Assembly (NCBI RefSeq): GCF_024347415.1
Contig: NZ_AP025477.1
Coordinates: forward strand, 1,178,001 to 1,242,000
From: Vibrio crassostreae
GTDB lineage: Bacteria; Pseudomonadota; Gammaproteobacteria; Enterobacterales; Vibrionaceae
DNA: 64,000 nt
Direction of reading: 5' to 3'
The stretch's first letter is position 1; each line of letters opens with the position of its first letter. This document shows positions 17,633-27,615 of the stretch, in pieces. The notes under the pieces are model-generated. The model ran no database searches and was not told the origin of the DNA. It worked only from the letters and a program-made list of their open reading frames with translations. The translations under genes and the position numbers were made by a program.

Positions 17633-19477
17633 ATGACTCAACATACGCACAACAGCATGATAGACACTGAGCGCATCGGACGTTTACTGAAGTTGGAAGG
17701 TATCGACCTTTTAGAGTCGGCTGTACTTACTTTGCACCAAGCCTTTGGTACTCAATACACCAGTATCATTGAGAAAAAATACTTTCCAGACCAAGTTGTT
17801 CCTCTGGTAATTGCTCATTCGGGCCATGTACTGCACGACAAAATCAATGCTCGTCATGGGCATATCTACCAGCAAGCGGTTAATCAAAGACACCCAGATT
17901 GCTCTTTCGCTCAGTACGTCGTCCAGTCATTACCGACATCAGCATTTAGGCAGGAAGTAACCTCGCAGAACTCGATCGCTATTCCTACTCGTACCCAAAG
18001 TGGTGAAGTGATGGGCGTGTTGTTCTCTACGTTTAGCTCGCCTCTTAGTCCAGACCAACAACAAGCCGTGATAAAACACCACCAATTATTCGCCGATATC
18101 ATCATCCACACCTTGCGTGAAATGTGGTTCAACGACCGTTCTGAGCAACTGGTGAATCAACTCAGTTACGAAGTGTCACACGACAGTTTAACGGGGTTAC
18201 TAAACCGAAGCTGTTTATCGGATACCCTAGAGTCGATCACTCAACAGAGCGTCACTCCATTCTCACTCGCTCTGCTCGACATCAATAGCTTCAAGGCCAT
18301 CAATGACATGCACGGCAACTATATTGGCGATAAGGTTCTCCAATATGTAGCAGAGACTTTGCGTCGAACCTTGCCTGAAAGCAACCTGACTTTCCGGACT
18401 GCTGGCAATGAGTTCGCTTTCATTACCTATCATTCAGACCCGATAGCCGTTTGCGAGCAAATACTGGACAAGATAAAGCAAGGTTATAGTAACGTTGATA
18501 TCAAAATCGATTTCGACGTTAGTATCGGCATTGCCCGCTCAGATGGGGATAACAAGGACGTTGAGCAAATCATTTTCAACACCAGTTTGGCGCTTAAAGA
18601 GTGCAAACACAGCCAAGATAGCCATATTCAATGTTATGACACTCACTTAAGAGTTCGCTACCAAAGAAAAACCGAGCTAGTTGCTGCGCTGCGAAGTGAA
18701 CTGGAAAATCCGATTTCACAAAGCTATATCCCCGATAGCAATGGAATGTACGTAGTTGTGCAACCCATTGTGGGCCAAGGCGAGACGCAATGGGAATATT
18801 TCGAGGTACTGACTCGCTGGAAGACCGCCAGACACGGTGATATATCGCCAGTAGAGTTCATTCAAATGGCTGAAGAGTCTGGGCTGATTGTCGAGCTTGG
18901 TGAGCGTATTATTGAATTAGTGTGCCGCGCTAAAACCACACTAGAGCAAGGTTTAGGCTATAAGGTTAAGCTTGGAATCAACTGCTCCGCGCATGAGCTC
19001 ACCGATTCGAAACGTTATATATCCTACCTGACTCGAACCATTGAACAGCACCATTTTAAGGCAAATGAGTTTGTTATCGAGTTAACCGAAACAGTTCTGT
19101 TATCGCCAACACAAGAGACAAAATCCGCTCTTAACTTTTTAAGAGGTCAAGGCTTTACCATTGCACTCGACGACTTCGGTACGGGCTACTCCAGTTTGAA
19201 CTACATCCACAGCTACCCTATCGATTGCATTAAAATTGATGCCACCTTTATCCGTAATTTGTTAACCAATTCAACCTCAGAGAGCGTTGTTTGGCTGATT
19301 ATTCAGCTTGCTCATAGGCTCGATGTGTCATTGGTTGCGGAAGGTGTTGAGAAGCGAGAGCAATTAGAAAAGCTGCACGCAATGGGATGTGACAAGATCC
19401 AAGGATACCTCTACTCGCCACCAATGCGACCTGAAGCTATCGTCAGTTATGTTACTCATTCGGAACCTTTGGTTTAA
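17633..19477 (+). CDS. EAL c-di-GMP phosphodiesterase with degenerate GGDEF and N-terminal sensor
   Basis: The 614-residue protein has a GAF-like sensor region (about 1-165), a GGDEF domain (about 180-340) and an EAL domain (about 370-605). The GGDEF signature is AGNEF, so cyclase activity is unlikely. The EAL side keeps the metal and catalytic residues: EVLTRW (ExLxR), NCSAHEL, ELTE, LDDFGTGYSSL, IKIDATFI and VAEGVE. It should therefore degrade cyclic di-GMP, with the decayed GGDEF perhaps binding GTP as a regulator. I chose the ATG at 17633 because GGGA lies eight bases before it; the ATG at 17624 has no ribosome-site spacing. Confidence 0.85.
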   Translation: MTQHTHNSMIDTERIGRLLKLEGIDLLESAVLTLHQAFGTQYTSIIEKKYFPDQVVPLVIAHSGHVLHDKINARHGHIYQQAVNQRHPDCSFAQYVVQSLPTSAFRQEVTSQNSIAIPTRTQSGEVMGVLFSTFSSPLSPDQQQAVIKHHQLFADIIIHTLREMWFNDRSEQLVNQLSYEVSHDSLTGLLNRSCLSDTLESITQQSVTPFSLALLDINSFKAINDMHGNYIGDKVLQYVAETLRRTLPESNLTFRTAGNEFAFITYHSDPIAVCEQILDKIKQGYSNVDIKIDFDVSIGIARSDGDNKDVEQIIFNTSLALKECKHSQDSHIQCYDTHLRVRYQRKTELVAALRSELENPISQSYIPDSNGMYVVVQPIVGQGETQWEYFEVLTRWKTARHGDISPVEFIQMAEESGLIVELGERIIELVCRAKTTLEQGLGYKVKLGINCSAHELTDSKRYISYLTRTIEQHHFKANEFVIELTETVLLSPTQETKSALNFLRGQGFTIALDDFGTGYSSLNYIHSYPIDCIKIDATFIRNLLTNSTSESVVWLIIQLAHRLDVSLVAEGVEKREQLEKLHAMGCDKIQGYLYSPPMRPEAIVSYVTHSEPLV

Positions 19478-19507
19478 AGCGCTCCCTTTTAATTGAGCTA
19501 GGATCAA

Positions 19508-19555
19508 AAAACCGCGAGAACATGACTCTACTCCGAGTGATGCTCTCGCGGTTTT
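19508..19555. terminator. Bidirectional terminator
   Basis: AAAACCGCGAGA / TCTCGCGGTTTT stem with a long loop, between the convergent EAL and M23 genes. Confidence 0.75.
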
Positions 19556-19609
19556 AATTAGCTGCTTGATAAATAACAGCCTTATTCAGGGTTATCTCAA
19601 AGAGCTTAA

Positions 19610-20902
19610 CTAGCTGTTATTAGGTTGGGCTTCTAAAGCGACCTTTAACAGCTTGTCAGCTTCATCTCTTGCAGCTACAAACGTCGCTTTTTCCTTTTTA
19701 GGCACAGAATCTGCCATCGGGATATTTGCTGTCATTGCATTGACAGGACGACCACGTTCAATCAGCTCATAGTGCAAATGCGCGCCTGTCACTCGGCCAG
19801 TTTTACCAGACAAACCAATACGCTGCCCACGAGATACCGTTTGCCCTTTACGTACGAGGATTTTACTCAAATGTAAGTAACGTGTTTTGTATGTGCTGCC
19901 ATGCTGAATTACCACGTAGTTACCCGCATATGGGTGCTTACGCGTCATAATTACTTTACCGTCACCCGTTGCTTGAACCGGCGTACCAACTGGCGTCGCG
20001 AAATCTGTACCATTGTGCGGTGAAATTCGGCCTGTCACAGGGTGTAATCGCTTAGGATTAAACTGAGAACTTTGACGCCAACCACTGCTCACAGGGTAAC
20101 GTTGGAAAGCACGTTGTAAGCTATCGCCATTGGCATCGTAATATTGCCCATCAGTATGTAAGTACGCAGAAACAACGCGGTTACGATTCATGATTTTAAT
20201 CGCTTCAATTTCACGTTTGCCGGTTGCAACACCATCAACATATTGAGCTTTTTGAAGCACTTCAAACTGATCGCCAGCGCGCAGATCTCGGCTAAAGTTC
20301 AACTTGTCTTTAAGAAGCGTCACAATATGGTCAATCTCAAGACTGTTGAGGCCAACCTTGTTCGCTGACATCGAAAAACTGCCTTGAATATCACCGACTA
20401 AAGGCTTTTGCTTCCATTCACCCGGAATAGAGATGTCTTCGAATTCGTAGCTGCCGTCATCAAGCAGTCGATAAACCACTTTGTCCGCGACGCTAAATTG
20501 AAGTTCCATTTTAGAAAGGTCGCCGGTCGCTTCATCACGCCAAAAGCGTAATGTATTACCCGGACGAAGCGTATCTAAAGCAAGGAAGTTCAAATCGGTT
20601 TCCATCACGCTCATCATCGATTTATAAGAAAATCCAAGTTGCGTGAAGATGCTACTCAAGTTATCACCAGATTGAATTTGATACTCAAATGTCGGCGGCT
20701 CAATAACGGTAACAGAAGAAGGTGACAGAATTGACTCAATAACCGTTGAGTCTGGTAGATCAAGCTCGATCGTTTTCGTCAAATTTGATTGTGAAGATTG
20801 CAGAGCAACTCCGATCGCTGCAATAAGCGGCAGTCCTAAAATAGCTACTTTTTTTACAGGTGAAAGCTCGGCAAACGGAGAGGAAAATATTTTTGAATAC
20901 AC
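19610..20902 (-). CDS. ShyA-like M23 murein DD-endopeptidase
   Basis: The 430-residue protein cuts peptidoglycan cross-links to allow wall growth. It has a membrane or signal segment (about 18-38), an OapA/LysM-like domain (YQIQSGDNLSSIFTQLG, residues 74-90), a middle domain, and an M23 zinc domain (about 285-395) with LHPVTGRISPHNGTDFATPVG (HxxxD) and GAHLHYEL (HxH). Length and domain order fit the Vibrio Shy endopeptidases, ShyA being the closest guess; ShyB or ShyC cannot be excluded. The start is a GTG with a weak ribosome site. The gene is monocistronic. Confidence 0.75.
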   Translation of the reverse strand: MYSKIFSSPFAELSPVKKVAILGLPLIAAIGVALQSSQSNLTKTIELDLPDSTVIESILSPSSVTVIEPPTFEYQIQSGDNLSSIFTQLGFSYKSMMSVMETDLNFLALDTLRPGNTLRFWRDEATGDLSKMELQFSVADKVVYRLLDDGSYEFEDISIPGEWKQKPLVGDIQGSFSMSANKVGLNSLEIDHIVTLLKDKLNFSRDLRAGDQFEVLQKAQYVDGVATGKREIEAIKIMNRNRVVSAYLHTDGQYYDANGDSLQRAFQRYPVSSGWRQSSQFNPKRLHPVTGRISPHNGTDFATPVGTPVQATGDGKVIMTRKHPYAGNYVVIQHGSTYKTRYLHLSKILVRKGQTVSRGQRIGLSGKTGRVTGAHLHYELIERGRPVNAMTANIPMADSVPKKEKATFVAARDEADKLLKVALEAQPNNS

Positions 20903-21179
20903 GGTAAACAGGTCTTTCTACGATATAAAGGCATAGGATATGCTTTTCAAACGCATAAATCATCAATGCATTGTCATAATATGATGTGAATCTGCCCAAA
21001 ACAGGTTAAGTCATTGAGTTGCCGTAGATGTAGTACCATTTAACGAGAAATAAAATTAACCGCTAAATTTGAAAATAAAAAAGCAGAAACGGCTAATTTC
21101 TGCTTTCGATAGGTTGGCGTTATTCCGTTTCGACTAATTAATACACGAAGCGAATTAGTTGCTAATTATTATAAAGTGG

Positions 21180-21479
21180 TTAAGCGTTAACCGTCGACAC
21201 TAGGCAGTTGTCTTCACCAAATTCATTTGGAATATAACGGTCGGCATTCGAATCGTTTACCCATTGTTGATCATCAACTAGGTAGCGGAATTGGAACTCG
21301 CCATCTTTAGGTAGACGAGTTTTAAACTTGTAAACCTTCCCTTTCGCCAGTTTTTTCATTGGGGTAGCTTTCCAGTCAAGGAAGTCAGCAACAATGGATA
21401 CAGAGTTCGCTTCTTGAGCTTCTAGCTCGAAGGTCACTTCCACTTCATCTTTCGTCTTAAAAAAGCGTTTATTAATCAT
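21180..21479 (-). CDS. Stand-alone isoamylase early-set/glycogen-binding domain protein
   Basis: The 99-residue product is almost entirely one AMPK-glycogen-binding (CBM48-like) beta sandwich: VEVTFELEAQEANSVSIVADF, LDWKATPMKKL, YKFKTRLPKDGEFQFRYLVDD, WVNDSNADRYIPNEFGEDN. The start at 21479 has GGAG seven bases ahead; a longer frame starting at 21539 has no convincing site. These domains usually sit in glycogen enzymes or AMPK; on its own it may be a carbohydrate-binding partner. The next upstream gene (21606-22259) ends about 125 bases away on the same strand. Confidence 0.75.
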   Translation of the reverse strand: MINKRFFKTKDEVEVTFELEAQEANSVSIVADFLDWKATPMKKLAKGKVYKFKTRLPKDGEFQFRYLVDDQQWVNDSNADRYIPNEFGEDNCLVSTVNA

Positions 21480-21605
21480 TCGCAAGCTCCATTTGTAAAA
21501 GTAAGCAGACACAAGCATAAAAAAGTGTCTAAATTTCATTCATCTTATTAAGATAATATGTAATTTGGCTCACATAAACAACAAATCCTTGCACTAACGA
21601 AAACG

Positions 21606-22259
21606 CTATTGCTTACCAATTGATTGCGTATCAAAAGAAAAGCTCATCAACACCTTTTCAGAAGGGGCTTCTGCAAAGGATTGTTCCGCAGAATGCTGAG
21701 TAAAGCCGATAAAACCTTCCCCTGTGAGTTTTTTCTGTGATTGCGAATGTGGCTGTTGAGTGACATCCAAAGTCTGAATTTGCACGCGATCGCCTAAGAA
21801 AAACTGGTCAACTAACACGACACGGCTTCGTTGCTGATCATGTTTAAACAAACCAAGGTAATAGAATACGCCACTGCCTTGGTTAGATATCCACATCGGC
21901 GCAACGAAAAAGCTCGCGTTGCCCAAAGTCACCGCAGAAAGGCTTTTCGTATCAACAGTCACCACACCACGCTCTACTCCAGAATCATAACGACCAAACG
22001 CGATTGCTCTAGGTTCATCGACTTCATTGATAAAAGCGTAGGCGTTAGTTTCTGGAACTTTAATTGTCCATGGGTTGGTCGTCTTCAAATCAAAAACGTT
22101 TTCTACAACTGGGTCATAACTCACTTGAGAAGAAGGAAACTTCGCCAAGATCTCTTCATCACTTAAGCTAAAGCGATAAATACCCGCGACTATCACCACA
22201 AACAACATGACAATTGGAATCAGTAGAATCAGAGGAATAGGTAAGATTTTCTTTTTCAT
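21606..22259 (-). CDS. Membrane-anchored hypothetical protein (217 aa)
   Basis: The protein begins MKKKILPIPLILLIPIVMLF, a basic then hydrophobic segment (residues 1-26) giving a single inner-membrane anchor, and the rest is a beta-rich periplasmic domain (for example AIAFGRYDSGVERGVVTVDT, GVFYYLGLF). I do not recognise the family. The in-frame ATG at 22259 is preferred to the TTG at 22265, since the ATG gives the classic KKK start. A divergent promoter region of about 95 bases separates it from the GFA-family gene. Confidence 0.6.
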   Translation of the reverse strand: MKKKILPIPLILLIPIVMLFVVIVAGIYRFSLSDEEILAKFPSSQVSYDPVVENVFDLKTTNPWTIKVPETNAYAFINEVDEPRAIAFGRYDSGVERGVVTVDTKSLSAVTLGNASFFVAPMWISNQGSGVFYYLGLFKHDQQRSRVVLVDQFFLGDRVQIQTLDVTQQPHSQSQKKLTGEGFIGFTQHSAEQSFAEAPSEKVLMSFSFDTQSIGKQ

Positions 22260-22354
22260 GAGCAATTATATTCTTTTGTTTTCATCCAGTTGTGCAGACC
22301 ATAAAGGGCTTTAGTATAATTATCAATACAGGGTTAACCAGAAGTGGAGCATGG

Positions 22355-22774
22355 ATGGATATCAATCATATTAAAGATCGAAATATCAGAAGTTGCGAGT
22401 GCCGCTGTGGATCAGTCAACCTAGTATGCCGAGGCGAACCTCAACGAACCTCTGTATGCCATTGCTATGAATGTCAGAAACGCACCGGAAGTGTATTCGG
22501 TGTTCAGGCTCGGTTTCCAATAGAGCAAGTCACCCTCAGCGGTGAAGTGACCTCTTTCTCACGCATTAGCGATACAGGTAATGAAGTCACCTATCAGTTT
22601 TGCCCCAAGTGTGGCACCACCATGCTTTTGCAGTCGGTTGCCGCCGCCGATTTTTATATCGTCCCGCTCGGATTATTTAAAGAGCAAGACTTCCCACTGC
22701 CAAGCTTTTCGGTTTATGAAGAACGCAAACATGGATGGGTTAAGTTCGACCACCAAATGAGCCATTACAACTAG
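22355..22774 (+). CDS. GFA-family zinc protein (CENP-V/Gfa-like)
   Basis: The 139-residue protein has the seven-cysteine pattern of the glutathione-dependent formaldehyde-activating/CENP-V-GFA family: ECRCGSVNLVCRG, VCHCYECQKRTGSVFG and FCPKCGTTMLL. Members bind one or two zinc ions and some add glutathione to formaldehyde; most bacterial copies are uncharacterised. The ATG at 22355 is favoured by GGAG five bases before it; an upstream GTG frame would add 21 residues without a ribosome site. It is an isolated gene. Confidence 0.78.
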   Translation: MDINHIKDRNIRSCECRCGSVNLVCRGEPQRTSVCHCYECQKRTGSVFGVQARFPIEQVTLSGEVTSFSRISDTGNEVTYQFCPKCGTTMLLQSVAAADFYIVPLGLFKEQDFPLPSFSVYEERKHGWVKFDHQMSHYN

Positions 22775-22924
22775 TTCGTTATTGACCGTTACCTTTATAT
22801 AGCAACAGTATTAGAGCAAACTGCAATACTGTTGCCTAAGATCAAATATCAACGCCCCACAACGCTAGCGTATCTTTTCGCTAGCGTTATAATCTGCTCC
22901 TCTTTCTAACCCAGGGTGAACCAC

Positions 22925-23599
22925 ATGATTTCTAAGCTACCTCGCTGGGTTGAATACGGCGCCTTACTGTTAGCAGGCCTTGCTGGTAGCGTAAATGCTA
23001 TTGGGTTACTTGGTTTCCAGCATCAAGCCATTTCCCACATCTCGGGCACCATGTCTTTACTCGGCAGCAGCCTACTCACCCCAACTTCGGCATCTGTGCA
23101 CCTTCTATTGGTGATCATGAGCTTTATGTTAGGTGCAGCTTTCAGTGGGTTCTTTATTGAAAACCAAGCCCTGAAGCTAGGCCGCCGTTACGGTGTTGCT
23201 TTATGTATAGAGGGTGGATTACTGTTCTTGGCGCTGTGGGCACTGTTGCAAGGCTACACTTCAGGCCAGTATTTCGCTTCAGCCGCGTGTGGTCTGCAGA
23301 ACGCGATGATCACCACTTACAGCGGGGCGATCATTCGAACAACACACATGAGTGGGATCATTACCGATCTTGGGATCATGATTGGCGCTCGCTTAAAAGG
23401 AATGCCTTTTGACCGCCGTAAGGCCAAACTGCTGATGTTCATTGTCGTTGGCTTCCTATTTGGCGGCTTAAGTGGCGCTTGTCTGTTCCAACGCTTCGAA
23501 ATTTTGGCACTGGCCTTCCCTGCCTCTTTCGCCTTCATTATCGCACTTAGCTACTGGTTCTACCTGACTTATCGAACTGAAACTCCAATCAATTTATAA
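22925..23599 (+). CDS. DUF1275 (YoaK-like) membrane protein
   Basis: The 224-residue protein has six membrane helices with conserved polar spots typical of DUF1275: GLAGSVNAIGLLGF near the start, HISGTMSLLGSSLL, GLQNAMITTYSGAIIRTTHMSGIITDLGIMIGARL in the middle, a block that is highly conserved in this family. Function is not known. Start: the ATG at 22925 has AGGG about nine bases before it; the GTG at 22916 is too close. No neighbour suggests a substrate. Confidence 0.78.
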   Translation: MISKLPRWVEYGALLLAGLAGSVNAIGLLGFQHQAISHISGTMSLLGSSLLTPTSASVHLLLVIMSFMLGAAFSGFFIENQALKLGRRYGVALCIEGGLLFLALWALLQGYTSGQYFASAACGLQNAMITTYSGAIIRTTHMSGIITDLGIMIGARLKGMPFDRRKAKLLMFIVVGFLFGGLSGACLFQRFEILALAFPASFAFIIALSYWFYLTYRTETPINL

Positions 23600-23828
23600 A
23601 TATCTGGCAATATATCCTCAAACTACGTAACATTCGCAACACTTTATTCTAAACTCTTAATGAGTTGCAGAATAACCAGTGTGAATAGTTAGCGATATTT
23701 GATGAATAGTATTGCAAGCGCTATCAATACTGGGTAATCTTGCAGCCAGTGAGAAAATACGGATGTTTAGAGAATAAAAACGCCAAGGATGTGGCTTTTT
23801 TACATGTAGAAATACGAGAACAATTAAC

Positions 23829-25199
23829 ATGTCTAACAACACGAATACTGCTCAACCAGAGAAATCTAAAGGCAGTTTCTGGGTTTTCTTAATCCCATCT
23901 CTGATTGGTTTATTCCTTTTCATGGCACCAATCAGCTACCAAGGTGATCTAACGATCCCTGTCGCTATTCTAGCCAAATCAATTCAAGCGGTTTTCGGTG
24001 AGTCTCTAGTTGCTATTATCACTGCAATCGTTGCCTTCATGTCTGTAGCTTCCGTTTTAAGCACCATTTTCAAGCCTGCATTCATTACATCGAATTCATT
24101 CTTAAACGGTCTTTTCAACCCGTCTCCACTATGGTTGTTAGTTCGTTTAATTGGCGGTGCAGCCGCGTTCATGGCTTTCTTCCAAGTCGGTCCTGAATTT
24201 ATTTGGGAAGAGAACACTGGTGGCTTAGTTTTAGAAGGGCTACTACCGACTCTATTTTCAGTATTTATTTTTGCCGGCTTACTACTGCCACTGCTGCTTA
24301 ACTTCGGTTTGTTAGAGCTGTTTGGCACCCTATTAAGTAAAATCATGCGCCCTATCTTCAACCTACCAGGTCGTAGTGCTATCGACTGTATGGCTTCTTG
24401 GTTAGGTGATGGCAGCGTTGGTATCCTTCTTACCAGCAAACAGTACGAGAAGAAGTTCTACACTCAGCGTGAAGCTGCAGTTGTTGGTACGACTTTCTCG
24501 GCAGTATCGATTACATTTAGCCTTGTGGTAATTGCACAAGTAGAGTTAGAGCACTTGTTCCTACCTTTCTACGCAGCAATCTGTCTAGCGGGTATTGTGG
24601 CAGCGGTAATCATCCCTCGTCTTCCACCACTAAGCATGAAGAAAGACACCTTCATTGACGGTAGCAAGCCGCACAAAGACGCTGATGCAATCCCAGCGGG
24701 TCACTCAACATTCTCTTGGGGTCTTGAGCTAGCGGTAAACAAAGCATCACAAGTGAAGTCGGCTAAATCTGTATTTGGCGAAGGCGTTCGCAATGCTGTA
24801 GATATGGTCTTTGGTGTACTGCCTGTGGTTATGGGTCTAGGTACCATGGCGTTGGTGATTGCGGAATACACTTCTGTATTCTCGTTCCTAGGCCAGCCTT
24901 TCATTCCATTCCTAGAGTTACTTGGTGTACCTGAAGCCGTTGCGGCATCGGAGACTATTGTTGTTGGTTTTGCGGATATGTTTATCCCAGCTATCCTTGC
25001 AGCTTCTATTGACAACGAGATGACTCGCTTTGTTATTGCAGCAATGTCGGTAACTCAACTAATCTACATGTCCGAAGTAGGCGCTCTACTTCTAGGCAGT
25101 AAGATCCCAGTGAACATCTTGGAACTGTTTATTATCTTTATTCTGCGTACGTTAATTACGCTTCCAGTTATCGCTGGTGTAGCTCACCTAATATTCTAA
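23829..25199 (+). CDS. YjiH-family nucleoside-recognition (Gate domain) membrane protein
   Basis: The 456-residue protein has about ten membrane helices with two Gate (nucleoside recognition) modules: GLLELFGTLLSKIMRPIFNLPG, then DGSVGILLTSKQYEKKFY, and in the second half GLGTMALVIAEYTSVFSFLGQPF and ETIVVGFADMFIPAI. Such proteins are thought to move small molecules or ions across the inner membrane, but no YjiH substrate is established. The ribosome site is weak (GAGA-type). The gene is monocistronic with a terminator 42 bases after the stop. Confidence 0.8.
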   Translation: MSNNTNTAQPEKSKGSFWVFLIPSLIGLFLFMAPISYQGDLTIPVAILAKSIQAVFGESLVAIITAIVAFMSVASVLSTIFKPAFITSNSFLNGLFNPSPLWLLVRLIGGAAAFMAFFQVGPEFIWEENTGGLVLEGLLPTLFSVFIFAGLLLPLLLNFGLLELFGTLLSKIMRPIFNLPGRSAIDCMASWLGDGSVGILLTSKQYEKKFYTQREAAVVGTTFSAVSITFSLVVIAQVELEHLFLPFYAAICLAGIVAAVIIPRLPPLSMKKDTFIDGSKPHKDADAIPAGHSTFSWGLELAVNKASQVKSAKSVFGEGVRNAVDMVFGVLPVVMGLGTMALVIAEYTSVFSFLGQPFIPFLELLGVPEAVAASETIVVGFADMFIPAILAASIDNEMTRFVIAAMSVTQLIYMSEVGALLLGSKIPVNILELFIIFILRTLITLPVIAGVAHLIF

Positions 25200-25631
25200 A
25201 TTAGATGCTACTTATATAAGTAAATAAGCAGAAAGAATTATAAGCCTCACTTTTGTGGGGCTTTTTTTTGTACGGAATACATTCACACGTCAACTCAAAG
25301 CCTCAGAAATATATAAATCTGGCATATCACTCGATTTCATATCAATTTTACCCCTGCCTCTTTTAAATCGAGAACTACATACATAAACACAAAATTAATA
25401 CATTATTAATTTCTTCCACCTCCAGACAGATCAATTCTTCAACCCATTGAACCAAATACTAAAAGTAACCAATATGTGATTTAGTGAATTTTGTATTGTT
25501 TAGGTTGTTGTATTTTTGTAGTCTATTTTGTGAAATTACATTCAAGTAAAATTCAATCTAGTCGATATATATAATTACAAAAACACAATTAACTTTAGTC
25601 TTCGCAAAGCCTGTAAGAAGGGGAAAACTCA
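25200..25631. promoter_or_regulatory. Gap upstream of the chemoreceptor
   Basis: After the terminator at 25242-25269, about 360 AT-rich bases precede the chemoreceptor gene. I see no ORF with a ribosome site and no sigma-28-type element I would trust. Confidence 0.5.
25242..25269 (+). terminator. Terminator of the YjiH-family gene
   Basis: AAGCCTCAC / GTGGGGCTT stem with one T-G pair, then eight Ts. Confidence 0.8.
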
Positions 25632-27503
25632 ATGAAATTTAGCCATAAGGTGGTTGCTGCATCATCAGCCTTGCTGCTAGTGACAGTATCATTGCTTTCA
25701 ATACAACAACTTTACACCGTAAGAAGCGCTGTAGAAAACCACGTCAATGCGAGCCTAAAAGAGATGGTCTCCGGCGTTAAAAACACCGTCGAATCAGAGA
25801 TGAACGCCAAGAAAGCCTTGGCTCAATCGACGACTGAAGTCATCGAGATCAACCCTGAAGATCGCGCTTACGTTAAAGAAATCTTAGAAAAGCCAAAGCT
25901 TAAAAACAGCTTCCTAGCGGTTGGTTTTGGTTATGAAGCAAACGGTTTCGTTATTGAGAATGACGATGGTTGGGATGCAGGTCCAGATTACGACCCGCGA
26001 ATCCGTCCTTGGTACATTGATGCTAAATCCAAAAACAGTTTAGTCGTGACCGCTCCTTACGTGGATGCATCAAGCAAAAAAGTCATCATCTCAGTAGGTA
26101 CGCCAGTTAAAGACAACGGCCGCTTTACTGCAGGTATGTTCTACGACCTAGAACTGACCAACCTTGCGACCTTAGTCAACCAAGTAAACTTGTTTGACGC
26201 GGGTTACCTATTCCTAGTCACTGCTGACGGCACCACGATTGCTCACCCGAATGCGAAAAACAACGGTGAATCGCTTTCAAGCTACATGCCTCAAGCGACT
26301 ATTCGTGAAGGCTCTCAGGAAATTGAAGTCGATGGTAAAATGTTCTTGGTTAATTTCACGCACATTCCGAGTGAAGATTGGTACATAGGTGCCATCCTTG
26401 ACGAAGAGATCGCTTACCAAACCGTTGAAGACTTGAAAAACAGCTCAATGATCTATTCATTGATTGCCGTTATTCTTAGCATCATCGCCCTGACTGTTCT
26501 GATTCGTGTATTAATGCGTCCACTTGATGCGCTTAACCAAGCAATTCAAGATGTCGCGAGCGGACAAGGCGACCTAACTAAGCGCCTAGATACCAATACC
26601 GACCAAGAGTTCTCTGACCTGGCGAAAGGCTTCAACACCTTTACTGAAAACCTGCAAAATCAAATCATTCAATCGAAAGCGATTGGTGTTGAGATTAAGC
26701 GTGGCACTGAAATCACCGTTAAAGGTGCAGGCGAATCAGCAAACGCGATGAATACGCAACTACAAGAGCTTGAACAGCTAGCAACCGCAATGAACGAGAT
26801 GGCGGTTACGGCAACAGAAGTCGCCAATAATGCTCAAGGTGCGGCGGCTGCGGCTCGTGAAGCTGACGAAGCAACGCTAGACGGCACTTCTGTAGTTAGT
26901 GACACCACTCAAGCGATTGATAACCTATCTGAGCGCATCGACCAAGCCGTTGCTGAAGTACAAGTACTTGAATCAGCAACAGCAAACATCGAAACGATTC
27001 TCAAGGTAATCAATGATATTGCAGACCAAACCAACCTACTGGCATTGAACGCAGCGATAGAAGCGGCTCGTGCTGGTGAATCAGGCCGTGGTTTCGCAGT
27101 CGTAGCCGATGAAGTTCGTACACTGGCGCAGCGTACTCAAGAATCGACCACTGAAATCCGCAACATGATTGAGCAGCTCCAAGCAGGTGCAAGTTCGGTA
27201 TCGAACGCGATGAATCAAAGTAAAGATACCGCAACTGACGCCGTTGAACGCGCTCAGCAAGCCAACTCTTCACTTGACCGCATCCGAGACGCGATTCAAC
27301 GCATCTCAGATATGAACATTCAGATTGCTTCAGCAGCAGAAGAGCAGAGCTTGGTAGCGGAAGAGATCAATAACAACACAGTTAAGATCAAAGACCTTTC
27401 AACACAAGTGTCAAACGCGGCTCAAGAAGCGAACACAGCAATGCAGGTTCAAACGGACAATGTTCGCCAACAAGACGAGCTATTGAACAAGTTTACGGTT
27501 TAA
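25632..27503 (+). CDS. Methyl-accepting chemotaxis protein, dCache sensor
   Basis: This 623-residue receptor has an N-terminal membrane anchor (about 8-28), a periplasmic double-Cache domain with [12 protein letters not shown] (about 112-123), a second helix near 275-297, HAMP ([21 protein letters not shown]), and the conserved signalling tip [19 protein letters not shown] with [12 protein letters not shown]. It senses an extracellular ligand, probably a small organic acid or amino acid given the dCache fold, and controls CheA. AAGGGG before the ATG supports the start. It is monocistronic and ends with a shared terminator. Confidence 0.92.
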   Translation: MKFSHKVVAASSALLLVTVSLLSIQQLYTVRSAVENHVNASLKEMVSGVKNTVESEMNAKKALAQSTTEVIEINPEDRAYVKEILEKPKLKNSFLAVGFGYEANGFVIENDDGWDAGPDYDPRIRPWYIDAKSKNSLVVTAPYVDASSKKVIISVGTPVKDNGRFTAGMFYDLELTNLATLVNQVNLFDAGYLFLVTADGTTIAHPNAKNNGESLSSYMPQATIREGSQEIEVDGKMFLVNFTHIPSEDWYIGAILDEEIAYQTVEDLKNSSMIYSLIAVILSIIALTVLIRVLMRPLDALNQAIQDVASGQGDLTKRLDTNTDQEFSDLAKGFNTFTENLQNQIIQSKAIGVEIKRGTEITVKGAGESANAMNTQLQELEQLATAMNEMAVTATEVANNAQGAAAAAREADEATLDGTSVVSDTTQAIDNLSERIDQAVAEVQVLESATANIETILKVINDIADQTNLLALNAAIEAARAGESGRGFAVVADEVRTLAQRTQESTTEIRNMIEQLQAGASSVSNAMNQSKDTATDAVERAQQANSSLDRIRDAIQRISDMNIQIASAAEEQSLVAEEINNNTVKIKDLSTQVSNAAQEANTAMQVQTDNVRQQDELLNKFTV

Positions 27504-27560
27504 CCGTCTTACCGTTAAACTAGCACTCTGTTTAGTAACTAATAAACAGCTTCAAATAAA

Positions 27561-27598
27561 AAGCCCCGCTTACTGATTACCAGTAAGCGGGGCTTCTC
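27561..27598. terminator. Bidirectional terminator
   Basis: AAGCCCCGCTTACTG / CAGTAAGCGGGGCTT perfect stem between convergent genes (chemoreceptor and amylase). Confidence 0.85.
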
Positions 27599-27615
27599 TT
27601 TTTAGCCTATCCGAG

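Noticed and set aside
23984..24439. 151-residue minus-strand frame inside the YjiH-family gene
   Set aside because: Antisense shadow with a composition typical of reverse-read membrane helices.
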